The notes under the pieces are model-generated. The model saw only the letters and a list, made by a program, of their open reading frames with translations. It had not been told where the DNA came from and searched no databases. Below are positions 1-7,200 of a DNA stretch of 11,872 nucleotides, piece by piece. Both the position numbers and the translations under genes were made by a program. Position 1 is the stretch's first letter, and every line of letters starts with the position of its first letter. Origin of the DNA: Planctomycetaceae bacterium UBA2972 (GTDB taxonomy: Bacteria; Planctomycetota; Planctomycetia; Pirellulales; Pirellulaceae); contig DEAW01000022.1 in the NCBI GenBank assembly GCA_002348315.1, positions 1-11,872 on the forward strand. Direction: 5' to 3'.

Positions 1-17
1 CAACCAGGTCCAATTAT

Positions 18-776
18 CTAGTTGATTAAACGATGGACGGTGGTTTGGAAGGTGCCGTCCAGGTTGAGATCGATAATACGAAAACCCGGAGCTGCATTAT
101 CGACAGCGAAGTCTGCCGAATTGGGCTTAAACTGCACGCAGGTACTAGGAGTCGTAAAAACATCCGCATGAAAAATCTGGGTGTAGAATTCCTGATGCAC
201 GTGACCACAGACCACCATTTTGATTTGATCGAAGTCTTCCACCAAATTCGAGAACACTCCGAGGGACACCAATGACAACTGATCCACCCACTGACTTCCT
301 ACGAACACGGGCGGATGGTGCATGAAAATAGCAACTGGTCCCGGGGCATTCTCAACAGCTTCTCGTAACCAAACCCATTGGCTGCCGGCCAGATCCCCCT
401 CAACAGCACCCTCGATCAATGTATCTAATCCAATCAGTGTCCAGCCATCAACTTCGTCAATAAACGATGCGCTCTCGGGATCATCCCTTAGCATCGACCC
501 AAACACGCTTTGCATTGGCAGGCGAGTATCATGGTTACCAGGTATCACTCGCAGGCGATCACCCCATGACGCCAACTCTAGCAGAAGCTCTCGATATACC
601 GATTCTTCTTCGTCATGAACCAAATCACCGGTCACAATCAGACGGTCGCAATCCGCATGATGCTCAAGCAGGTAATCCCGCATCTTCAGAAATGCTGAAC
701 GAGTGTCCTGTTCCAATAGCAACGGACCTTCTGATTTCACAAGGTGAAGATCCGTGATTTGAACAATTTGTGTCAT
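18..776 (-). CDS. cpdA: CpdA-type metallophosphoesterase (probable 3',5'-cyclic-AMP phosphodiesterase)
   Basis: A 252-residue cytoplasmic protein with no signal peptide. The full calcineurin-like metallophosphoesterase motif set is visible: D9-x-H11, GD (50-51), GNHD (80-83), MHHPP (152-156) and GHVH (191-194), which bind the two metals. Near the C-terminus it reads TPSTCVQFKP and then APGFR and VHRL. From memory the E. coli CpdA C-terminus has the same TPSTCVQFKP string followed by APGWR and VHRL, and a similar overall length (about 275). That makes CpdA/Icc a better fit than a generic phosphoesterase. The family hydrolyses 3',5'-cAMP to AMP, but many members act better on 2',3'-cyclic nucleotides or other phosphodiesters, so the substrate is inferred. 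The ATG lies 8 nt after the stop of the PPC gene, with no clear Shine-Dalgarno, so translation is probably coupled to that gene. It appears to be the last gene of the operon within view. Confidence 0.87.
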   Translation of the reverse strand: MTQIVQITDLHLVKSEGPLLLEQDTRSAFLKMRDYLLEHHADCDRLIVTGDLVHDEEESVYRELLLELASWGDRLRVIPGNHDTRLPMQSVFGSMLRDDPESASFIDEVDGWTLIGLDTLIEGAVEGDLAGSQWVWLREAVENAPGPVAIFMHHPPVFVGSQWVDQLSLVSLGVFSNLVEDFDQIKMVVCGHVHQEFYTQIFHADVFTTPSTCVQFKPNSADFAVDNAAPGFRIIDLNLDGTFQTTVHRLIN

Positions 777-784
777 TGCAGAAA

Positions 785-2908
785 CTACTCGGAGGCCTCT
801 TCCTCTTTAGGCGTCGTGGTGATGAATAACGGTTCACTGGTATAGGTGGATTTCATCACAAAGTTGAGCGACACATTGGCCATAATACAAAACTGCTGAC
901 GCTCAGCCTGTTCCAGAGTATCATCTGCAACCAGAGTCACATGGCCTTTCAATTCGCCTTTGGTAAGCAGAATCTTGCTCTTATTGCCATCCATTTTCAC
1001 ACCCTTGGGAAGCGAATTACCCCAGATGACGTTGAGATGCTGATAGATCACATCTAAAGAAACGTTCGCATCAAAACCTTCTGCTCTCACCAGCTCGACA
1101 TCGATCTTAATTTCGTCACCCGGTTTCAGATTCACTTCAGTCGTACTTACTTTGATATTACGAATATCACTTGGTTTTTGAATCGAAACGGTGTAAACAT
1201 CGACCGGATAATGATTGCGGCCTCCTCCCGGCATGTAGGTTTCCTGATAAGGAACTGCATCAATCAACAATTCGGTCATGACACCTTCCGCTCCTTCCAT
1301 CTGAGCGCTGCCGTAGATACGGACATGCTGAGCGTCGAAGGGCGAGTCGCTATTCGCGGAAAATATAATACAGCCATCCTGGCCACTTGCCAGAATCTTT
1401 CCAGCTGTCGCCGTCACGCCTGTGGGCAGATTCTCCGCGTGAAGCTGTATGTCCCCTTTGAACCCGTTCATTCGTTTCGCTCGAACAAACAAAACGCCTG
1501 ATGTCCCTGGTGTTGTCAGTGTCTTATCGGTGTCTAAGGTTAATTCAAATGTCGGAGCGCTACGGCTAATCTCCAACGCATAAACATACTCCGCTCCACC
1601 GCGTAGATGTCGATCATAAATCGAGACGTGATAGACGCCGTCGGCCGGTACGACGAAGTTGTCATACTTCGAGTCCCAGTTAGGTCGACGACCAAAGGTA
1701 TAATCATCTGACGCATACAATCGTGCACCACCTTCATTTTCGATGTAGATAAAGCTATCGAGCATAGATTGGCTACGGCGTGCGATCACCTCAAAGGACA
1801 GCGTATCACCTTTCTTCGCTTCAAACCGGTAATAGTCAATATCTGCCTCTTTATCCATCCGCCCATTCACAACCGCCGGGACTTCGATCTGCTGAGCATG
1901 TTCAATATCATCATTGTCATCGCCTTCTTCAACCAGCACCTTTTCGTTACTTACATAAACCGGAATCGGATCATATAAACTGCCATCAGGTGCCGGCAGT
2001 GAAAGCCATTGGCGACCCTGATTTAAGGCTAGCGGGAACGGATCAAAACTTGCCTTCGTTCCCGGTTCCAGACTATCACCAATTAACTCGAATTCGGCAG
2101 GTTGGTCAGCTGCAATCGCCAGCGGAAAGGCATTAGTGGGAAACGGCCGATCAATAACTTCGATCGCATAATTCCAATAGGCATTCGATTTATAGCGAAC
2201 GTCGCGAACTTCAAGATAGTATTCGCCGGTCTGGGGGATGTCGACAACCAGATAGGGGTCCGCTGCAAAGTAATTATCACAAGCGGCAATCGTTGAACCC
2301 AGATGATTCTTAATTGTGATAATCGGATCCGCATGTGTCTGCAGATCATGGATGCGATCCTGTAGCCGCATACAACGGCAGTGGATTACTAGCTTTTGTC
2401 CACTCTCGGCGGAGAACTTAAAGTAATCCAGATCCTCGTTCTTTTCAAAAGTTCCGGTCAGCGTCGCCGGAACCTGAAATTCCTTAGCGCCCTCCATCGT
2501 ATCCGTCTTGGTATCATCCCAAACGACTTCATCGCGAGTGATCACAATCTGTCCAACCGTAGAAACCCCACGGTCCGTAAACATCTTGAAATCGCGCACG
2601 CCCGGCTGAGCGTCCGGCGTAGCCGTAAACTTAATCGTCAGGCTCGTGAGCGACGGTTCTTTAACTTCTTCCCCATCTTTTGGTTCTGGTGGATCCGGGT
2701 GAATGACGACACCCGTCACACCGTGACCTGACACCATCACCTTATTGGCTCCCCACATACTGTAACGCGATTTCACTACCATCTCGGAGGTAGTGCCGAC
2801 CTGAATGGCAATGGGCTGGAGTGTCATTAACATCGGATATGATGTCTGGGCAATCGCACTACCCGCAACCATGATTAATATCAGAAAGCTTGGGCCAATT
2901 CTTCTCAC
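785..2908 (-). CDS. Secreted protein with two PPC (bacterial pre-peptidase C-terminal) domains
   Basis: A 707-residue exported protein. The N-terminus has two Arg, a hydrophobic stretch and an AIA-Q cleavage site near residue 20. An Ig-like segment covers about residues 25-125. Two PPC-like beta-sandwich repeats follow, at about 140-252 and 335-448. Each has the hallmark pattern: D-x-DYF/YRF near its start (DLDYFKF at 159-165, DIDYYRF at 356-362), then a D-N-Y or D-D-Y turn and a late G-x-Y-x-(L/V) strand (TGEYYLEV, DGVYHVSI). The C-terminal 250 residues look like more all-beta Ig-like domains. No peptidase motif is seen, so this is a binding or structural protein rather than an enzyme. The start is GTG, chosen because it sits 9 nt after AGGA and gives a complete signal peptide. 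It lies 30 bp downstream of the DUF1549 gene, so co-transcription is likely. The role is inferred; PPC proteins of this kind often neighbour DUF1549 and DUF1501 genes in planctomycetes. Confidence 0.85.
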   Translation of the reverse strand: MRRIGPSFLILIMVAGSAIAQTSYPMLMTLQPIAIQVGTTSEMVVKSRYSMWGANKVMVSGHGVTGVVIHPDPPEPKDGEEVKEPSLTSLTIKFTATPDAQPGVRDFKMFTDRGVSTVGQIVITRDEVVWDDTKTDTMEGAKEFQVPATLTGTFEKNEDLDYFKFSAESGQKLVIHCRCMRLQDRIHDLQTHADPIITIKNHLGSTIAACDNYFAADPYLVVDIPQTGEYYLEVRDVRYKSNAYWNYAIEVIDRPFPTNAFPLAIAADQPAEFELIGDSLEPGTKASFDPFPLALNQGRQWLSLPAPDGSLYDPIPVYVSNEKVLVEEGDDNDDIEHAQQIEVPAVVNGRMDKEADIDYYRFEAKKGDTLSFEVIARRSQSMLDSFIYIENEGGARLYASDDYTFGRRPNWDSKYDNFVVPADGVYHVSIYDRHLRGGAEYVYALEISRSAPTFELTLDTDKTLTTPGTSGVLFVRAKRMNGFKGDIQLHAENLPTGVTATAGKILASGQDGCIIFSANSDSPFDAQHVRIYGSAQMEGAEGVMTELLIDAVPYQETYMPGGGRNHYPVDVYTVSIQKPSDIRNIKVSTTEVNLKPGDEIKIDVELVRAEGFDANVSLDVIYQHLNVIWGNSLPKGVKMDGNKSKILLTKGELKGHVTLVADDTLEQAERQQFCIMANVSLNFVMKSTYTSEPLFITTTPKEEEASE

Positions 2909-2914
2909 GTGCTT

Positions 2915-2925
2915 CTTTCCTCTCT
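2915..2925 (-). promoter_or_regulatory. Ribosome binding site of the PPC gene, deciding a GTG start
   Basis: On the minus strand this reads AGAGAGGAAAG. Its AGGA core ends 9 nt before the GTG at 2908-2906. It is the clearest Shine-Dalgarno-like stretch in the window. It supports GTG as the start codon; the next in-frame ATG (residue 13) would cut off the front of the signal peptide. Confidence 0.6.
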
Positions 2926-2938
2926 CGAATCTACTGCA

Positions 2939-5398
2939 CTACCGTACGTAGATGAATTCTTTTGCATTTATCAAAGCCCACAGCACATCGCCAAGACCTT
3001 CTTTGCGTTCGGCAGCCTCACCCACAATGCCTTTACATACAACCAGCTCTTCCTCAGTTGGTGAGCGAGACCAGGTTGCAACAAACAAAGCGTTGATAAT
3101 CTCGTCATCAGATTTTTCAGCAGCCAGCAGTTTACCCAGACGGCCGTTCTGATCATCAATTTTGGCGTTGATCGTATCACCGTTAAGCGTGTGTAAAGCC
3201 TGTGCCAGATTCTCATCCGGAGCTCGTTCGCATTCACAAACACTCGTTCGCCGTGGCTTGCCAAATGTCTTTAGGAAGTAGTTCGGATAATTCGTATCCG
3301 GAAGTTCAATCGCTCGAGTGCCGGCTGGCAAGTTCTGGAATTTCGTTGTCGTATCTGTCGCTGTATTAATCGCATCAAGCAACGGCTCTGCCGCTATCCG
3401 TTTCACTTTGTAAAAGGCATAGAATTTACCGGCCGACTTATTGAGCTCGGTTGGCTGCGATGACAATTGGTAAACTCGCGAGTTCATGATCACTTTAACG
3501 AGTTGTTTAACGTTGTATTCGTTTGATTCGAGATAATCAGCCAAAGCTGCAAACATTTCTTCGTTGGTTGCGGGATTTGTCGATCGCAAATCATCGACTG
3601 GTTCAACCAGCCCGCGGCCGAGCAGATAACTCATGTATCTGTTAACAATACTCTTTGCAAACCAGGGGTTTTCTTCAGATGCTAACCAATTGGCCAGCGG
3701 GATACGACGGTCCAGCGGATGCTCCATCTCTTCTCCGTGAAGCACCGTCGGAACCATATTCTTCCCTGTACGAGGATGTTTGGATTCTCCCGATGGCTGA
3801 ACGACCACGACACGCTCGCGTCCGAACAGACCGAACTCTTCGCTGTTTTTAGTTCCAACCCGCGAGAAAAATGCTGCCATACCGTAGTAGTCAGCCTGAC
3901 TATAAGATTCAAACGGATGGTGGTGGCACTTAGCACATTCCAACCGAATGCCCATAAACAACTGACTCGTGGATTCCGTAAGTGCCGTGGGATTGCTATT
4001 AATCTGGTAGTAGTTCGCCGGCCCATTCATATACAGCGAACCTTTGGCTGTAATAATTTCTTTCACAAACTTATCGATGCCCTTGTTCACCCGGAAGGAT
4101 TCACGAATCCAGTTGTGCAACGCCCACATCCCCTGTTCACCAAGATTGTCAGTGCTATTGCGAATCAGGTCCGACCACTTCAACGTCCAGTAAGCAGCAT
4201 ATCGATCGTTATAAATATCCAGGGCCGGATCACCTGTAAGACCCAGTAACTGGTCGATGAGTTTTTCACGTTTAGCCGGATCTTCGCGCGACACGAAAGC
4301 TTCCACTTCTTCGGGCGTTGGTAAACTACCGATCGCATCGAGATACGCTCGACGTACAAACGTGGCGTCATCACAAATCGGAGACGGGGCGATACCAAGC
4401 TCCTGAAATTTACTGATCGCAAATTCATCAATGAAATTATTGTTCTTCCACTCCTGCAGGTCAGGCTGTTCACTATACGGTGTCGTCACCATGCAAATCT
4501 CGGCCTTGCCCTCAAACCTGACCATCACGCCAGCCTGTCCCAGACCGTTGGTTTCGATCAAACCGGATTCGCTCACGGACAGCATGCCTTCATCGAGAGC
4601 ATCATAGCGACAAAGCTGTGTCACATCCCGTAATGTATCATCGGCATATTTAGCGACCACTCGAAGTTGCTGAGTCACGCCGACTGTAGCCACTCGGCGC
4701 TTAGGAAAGACTTCAATGGAGACGACTTCGTTTGGTTCACTCACCGGCGCCGGTGCTCCACCTTTAAGCCAATCCACCAGGGTGTCATACATCACTGACC
4801 CTTCAGTGAGTCGTCGTCCGCCACCATGTGGAGTTTTCATCGTTGGCTTTAGAAGAAAGAGACTGTTGGTCGGTTCGATAAAGTCAATCCGCCGCTCCAG
4901 TTCATCTTTGACAATGCCCTTGTAATCAATGCGGGGATCAAAGCCAAACACAGACAGAATAAATCCGCCTTTACCATGCTGGCTGGCATGACAGGCTCCC
5001 ATATTACATCCTGCTTTTGACAGGATCGGCCGGACCGAATAATCAAAGTCCACTTTCGTTGTATCAGCAACTCCTGCCACTGTGACGGTGATCGAAGTCT
5101 GCCATGGGCCCAATGAAATCTGAATGTCGGCCGTTCCATCTGCTCTGGCCTGCACGAGACCGGTCGCATCGACGGTCACCACCTCTTCGTTACTGGATGT
5201 ATAGGCAGCTTTCTGAGTCGCATCCTCGCTGGTCGGATCAACTTTACCGTCTATCAACTGAGTGAGAACAAGCTGTGTTTGAGCATACTTACCATTTAGT
5301 TGTACCGCGGGTGGATGGACAGCGTACTCAGCAGCCACCACCGGTAGTGCAATTAGAATAAGCAGCAGACTAAACGTTTTTTGAATGCGCATCATCAT
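2939..5398 (-). CDS. Secreted DUF1549/DUF1553 protein with N-terminal Ig-like (Big_2) domains
   Basis: An 819-residue exported protein. The signal peptide (residues 1-23) has Arg/Lys, then LLLILIALPVVAA. A Big_2-like domain spans about 25-108, with the typical SSNEEVVTVDATGLV and GTADIQI strands. A linker around 118-215 carries CNMGACH (131-137), an unusual C-x4-CH motif, followed by KGGF and FGFDP. A second Ig-like segment (about 222-305) has DVTQL. The DUF1549 (PSCyt2) domain runs about 325-515, with ATFVRRAYLDAIGSLPT and CAKCHHHPFE (488-497), a C-x2-CH haem-type motif. DUF1553 (PSD1) covers about 560-815, with VNRYMSYLLGRGLVEPVDD, RVYQLSS, CECER (721-725) and LAQALHTLNGD. This architecture is standard for large planctomycete proteins of unknown function; electron transfer is suggested by the Cys-His motifs but unproven. 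Three consecutive ATG codons occur at the start; the first is taken, and no Shine-Dalgarno precedes it. Confidence 0.92.
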   Translation of the reverse strand: MMMRIQKTFSLLLILIALPVVAAEYAVHPPAVQLNGKYAQTQLVLTQLIDGKVDPTSEDATQKAAYTSSNEEVVTVDATGLVQARADGTADIQISLGPWQTSITVTVAGVADTTKVDFDYSVRPILSKAGCNMGACHASQHGKGGFILSVFGFDPRIDYKGIVKDELERRIDFIEPTNSLFLLKPTMKTPHGGGRRLTEGSVMYDTLVDWLKGGAPAPVSEPNEVVSIEVFPKRRVATVGVTQQLRVVAKYADDTLRDVTQLCRYDALDEGMLSVSESGLIETNGLGQAGVMVRFEGKAEICMVTTPYSEQPDLQEWKNNNFIDEFAISKFQELGIAPSPICDDATFVRRAYLDAIGSLPTPEEVEAFVSREDPAKREKLIDQLLGLTGDPALDIYNDRYAAYWTLKWSDLIRNSTDNLGEQGMWALHNWIRESFRVNKGIDKFVKEIITAKGSLYMNGPANYYQINSNPTALTESTSQLFMGIRLECAKCHHHPFESYSQADYYGMAAFFSRVGTKNSEEFGLFGRERVVVVQPSGESKHPRTGKNMVPTVLHGEEMEHPLDRRIPLANWLASEENPWFAKSIVNRYMSYLLGRGLVEPVDDLRSTNPATNEEMFAALADYLESNEYNVKQLVKVIMNSRVYQLSSQPTELNKSAGKFYAFYKVKRIAAEPLLDAINTATDTTTKFQNLPAGTRAIELPDTNYPNYFLKTFGKPRRTSVCECERAPDENLAQALHTLNGDTINAKIDDQNGRLGKLLAAEKSDDEIINALFVATWSRSPTEEELVVCKGIVGEAAERKEGLGDVLWALINAKEFIYVR

Positions 5399-5413
5399 TC
5401 AGGAGGTGGGAGG
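5399..5413 (-). promoter_or_regulatory. Leader of the DUF1549 gene with a pyrimidine-rich CACCTCCT, no Shine-Dalgarno
   Basis: Directly before the ATG, the sense (minus) strand reads CCTCCCACCTCCTGA. This is the opposite of a ribosome binding site: it contains CACCTCCT, the same string as the 16S rRNA 3' tail. It cannot pair with that tail, so initiation is Shine-Dalgarno-independent here. Whether it has any regulatory meaning is unknown. Confidence 0.35.
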
Positions 5414-5506
5414 AATAAGGTGGGATTAAAGCTACCTATATTCTAATTGAAAACATGCCGGTAGCCGGATAGATATTACGTCCTGTCCGGTGATTATTTT
5501 TGAATG

Positions 5507-7090
5507 CTACTTCGCCACAGCCCAATCGATAGCATTTTTCAACAAAATACTCATTTGCGGCTGCTCGAACTCACCCAAATGGCCCAATGACGTATAAAAT
5601 GCCTTGCCACCAAACTTAGTTTTGTTCGTCCAGGCAATCGGTTCTGTTGGCTCACCATCGATCGTGCCTGCAAGAATCGCCTGTGTGGAGTCCGCAATCG
5701 GATTCACAATGTAAAGTGATCCGGTACCATCAAAGCTACCTACGTCGACCCCTTTAAGAATGGGATGATCTGCAACCTGCTTAATAGTGACCTCTTTGCC
5801 TGCTCCATGATGTCCGGTATAGCTGCCGCCCCAGACTTCTGCATCAAAGCCTTCCCAGACCAGATGGCCCTCAGGTGCTTCAGCTCCCCGGAGTGAAAAA
5901 GCGTGATTCGCCGTACGAATTCCGACAACGGGTTTACCCGCTTTGATATGTTCCTGCACAGCAAGAAAATCTTCTTCTTTCAATGCCCGGCGACGCACGC
6001 TAACCAATAGCACATCCGCATCACGGACTGCCGTTGCCGTCCCGGGAATATCATTGCGTTCACCCTTGCCCTCTTCGTCACAATGTAAAATCGTGACTTT
6101 GTAATCTTTCCCTAAATGTTCCAATGCAAATTTGGGCAATGTCTCATTGGTTACGTATTCCCGCTCAGCCACCAGCATCACCACGTGCGGGCGAGTGTCG
6201 TTCTTAAATTGAAATGGTTCATCGCCCAACAACTGGTCACTAGTGATGGTGGGGCAAACCCACTTTTCAATATGCTCGATAATCAAATCGGTTCCGGTGA
6301 AGTGACTCACAAACGGCTTCATTGCCGGGTTATACATCGTATCTGTCAAGTCCCGACAAAGGACGACGTTCTTTCCATTGGACGCTAAACGCCGTAATCC
6401 AAACGGACGCCCCAGAACACACATGTTTGTGTGAACGCCGACGAGTATGACATTCTTAATCCCTTCGGCTTCCAGTACGTTCCAGATCTCAACGCCACTA
6501 TCGCTGATGACATCATTCTTATGGATGTCAAGCAAATCAGTCTGTTTCGTCCAGGGTGCACGTGGATTAAGACCTTTGGCGGCCAATTCCTTTGCCCAGG
6601 CTTCATGCTCGGCAGGATCATCGTCTTCTCCACCATCGGTTTGATCGATGGGATAGACACCCTGTTCTTCTTCCGGAATGCTATAACACCACTCGGCAAT
6701 TTCAGCCGGTAGATTTCCCGCCTTCGGAGCAGACTGTGCTCGCTTCCGCCCCGGATGACCTTCATAAGGTTTCATACAACTGCTGGGAGCATGAATAATC
6801 AATGAACCATTCTTGCGAGCGGTCCTTAGGAAACGATTCATTCGCGGTGCCAATTCCGCACCACGACGCGTTGCGTTCAGGCAGTGATGTAAGTCCCACA
6901 TATCACAAACAATGACTGCGGTCTCGGATGCCTTCCAGCCTTCCTGGGTATAGACAGGCTGAAAGCGAACATTTTCCTGAGATGTCGGAGTTAATGATCT
7001 CTTGGTAATGTCATAGCTACCTTTATCTGCAGCAATGGCAAAGGTGGAGGTAAAGAGAATAAGTGCGGTGAAAGCCGATTTGAAATGCAT
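5507..7090 (-). CDS. Secreted isochorismatase-like cysteine hydrolase fused to a ThuA-like domain
   Basis: A 527-residue protein from the ATG at 7090. The reading frame stays open upstream to 7189, but only the start at 7090 places a proper signal peptide first (MHFKSAFTALILFTSTFAIA, cut near residue 20), so it is preferred. Domain 1 (about 55-280) is isochorismatase-like: VCDMWD with D63, a likely catalytic K191 in HKNDVISD, and VGVHTNMCVLGRP with the nucleophile C224. This Asp-Lys-Cys set hydrolyses amides, nicotinamide or isochorismate in relatives; the substrate here is unknown. An inserted acidic stretch (GGEDDDPAEHE, 153-163) is notable. Domain 2 (about 300-525) is ThuA-like, a class I glutamine amidotransferase-type fold linked to sugar use, with VWEGFDAEVWGGSYTGHHG and FYTSLGH near its end. 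Planctomycete sugar-related clusters commonly carry ThuA-like genes. It has its own candidate promoter region upstream and is followed after 108 bp by the DUF1549 gene. Confidence 0.85.
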   Translation of the reverse strand: MHFKSAFTALILFTSTFAIAADKGSYDITKRSLTPTSQENVRFQPVYTQEGWKASETAVIVCDMWDLHHCLNATRRGAELAPRMNRFLRTARKNGSLIIHAPSSCMKPYEGHPGRKRAQSAPKAGNLPAEIAEWCYSIPEEEQGVYPIDQTDGGEDDDPAEHEAWAKELAAKGLNPRAPWTKQTDLLDIHKNDVISDSGVEIWNVLEAEGIKNVILVGVHTNMCVLGRPFGLRRLASNGKNVVLCRDLTDTMYNPAMKPFVSHFTGTDLIIEHIEKWVCPTITSDQLLGDEPFQFKNDTRPHVVMLVAEREYVTNETLPKFALEHLGKDYKVTILHCDEEGKGERNDIPGTATAVRDADVLLVSVRRRALKEEDFLAVQEHIKAGKPVVGIRTANHAFSLRGAEAPEGHLVWEGFDAEVWGGSYTGHHGAGKEVTIKQVADHPILKGVDVGSFDGTGSLYIVNPIADSTQAILAGTIDGEPTEPIAWTNKTKFGGKAFYTSLGHLGEFEQPQMSILLKNAIDWAVAK

Positions 7091-7139
7091 GGTAATAATT
7101 CGTAGAAAGCAAGGGACAAAACTAGTTCTAGCTTCTTCG

Positions 7140-7168
7140 TTTATACCATAGGTTAAAGTGGACTTTAA
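7140..7168 (-). promoter_or_regulatory. Candidate promoter and operator palindrome before the isochorismatase-ThuA gene
   Basis: A perfect inverted repeat, TTAAAGT-GG-ACTTTAA, lies at 7153-7168 (7-bp arms, 2-bp spacer). Eight bases further downstream on the minus strand is TATAAA (7145-7140), a -10-like box about 50 nt before the chosen ATG. A 17-bp spacing would place the -35 at TTAAAG, inside one arm, so a protein bound to the palindrome would block or modulate the promoter. The -35 matches the consensus only weakly, and planctomycete promoters are not well defined, so this is inference from position and symmetry. Confidence 0.3.
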
Positions 7169-7200
7169 TTGAAAAGACGATCTGCTCAAGCCAGGAATAC

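Noticed and set aside
3719..4249. A 176-codon open frame on the + strand inside the DUF1549 gene
   Set aside because: It is fully antisense to a strongly conserved domain, shows no recognisable motif or ribosome binding site, and similar antisense frames occur under every gene here.
5401..5440. AGGAGG on the + strand that could serve as a Shine-Dalgarno for a + strand gene
   Set aside because: The nearest start (GTG) opens a frame of only eight codons before a stop, and it runs away from the known genes. It is more simply the complement of a pyrimidine-rich leader.
5458..5490. Three CCGG copies that could form a terminator hairpin after the isochorismatase-ThuA gene
   Set aside because: The best stem with a 3-nt loop is only 4 bp, the longer pairing (CCGGA/TCCGG) has a 16-nt loop, and only a short broken T-run follows.
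7091..7189. N-terminal extension of the isochorismatase-ThuA protein by 33 residues
   Set aside because: The extension is not signal-like, runs through the palindrome and putative -10 box, and would bury a good signal peptide starting at 7090.
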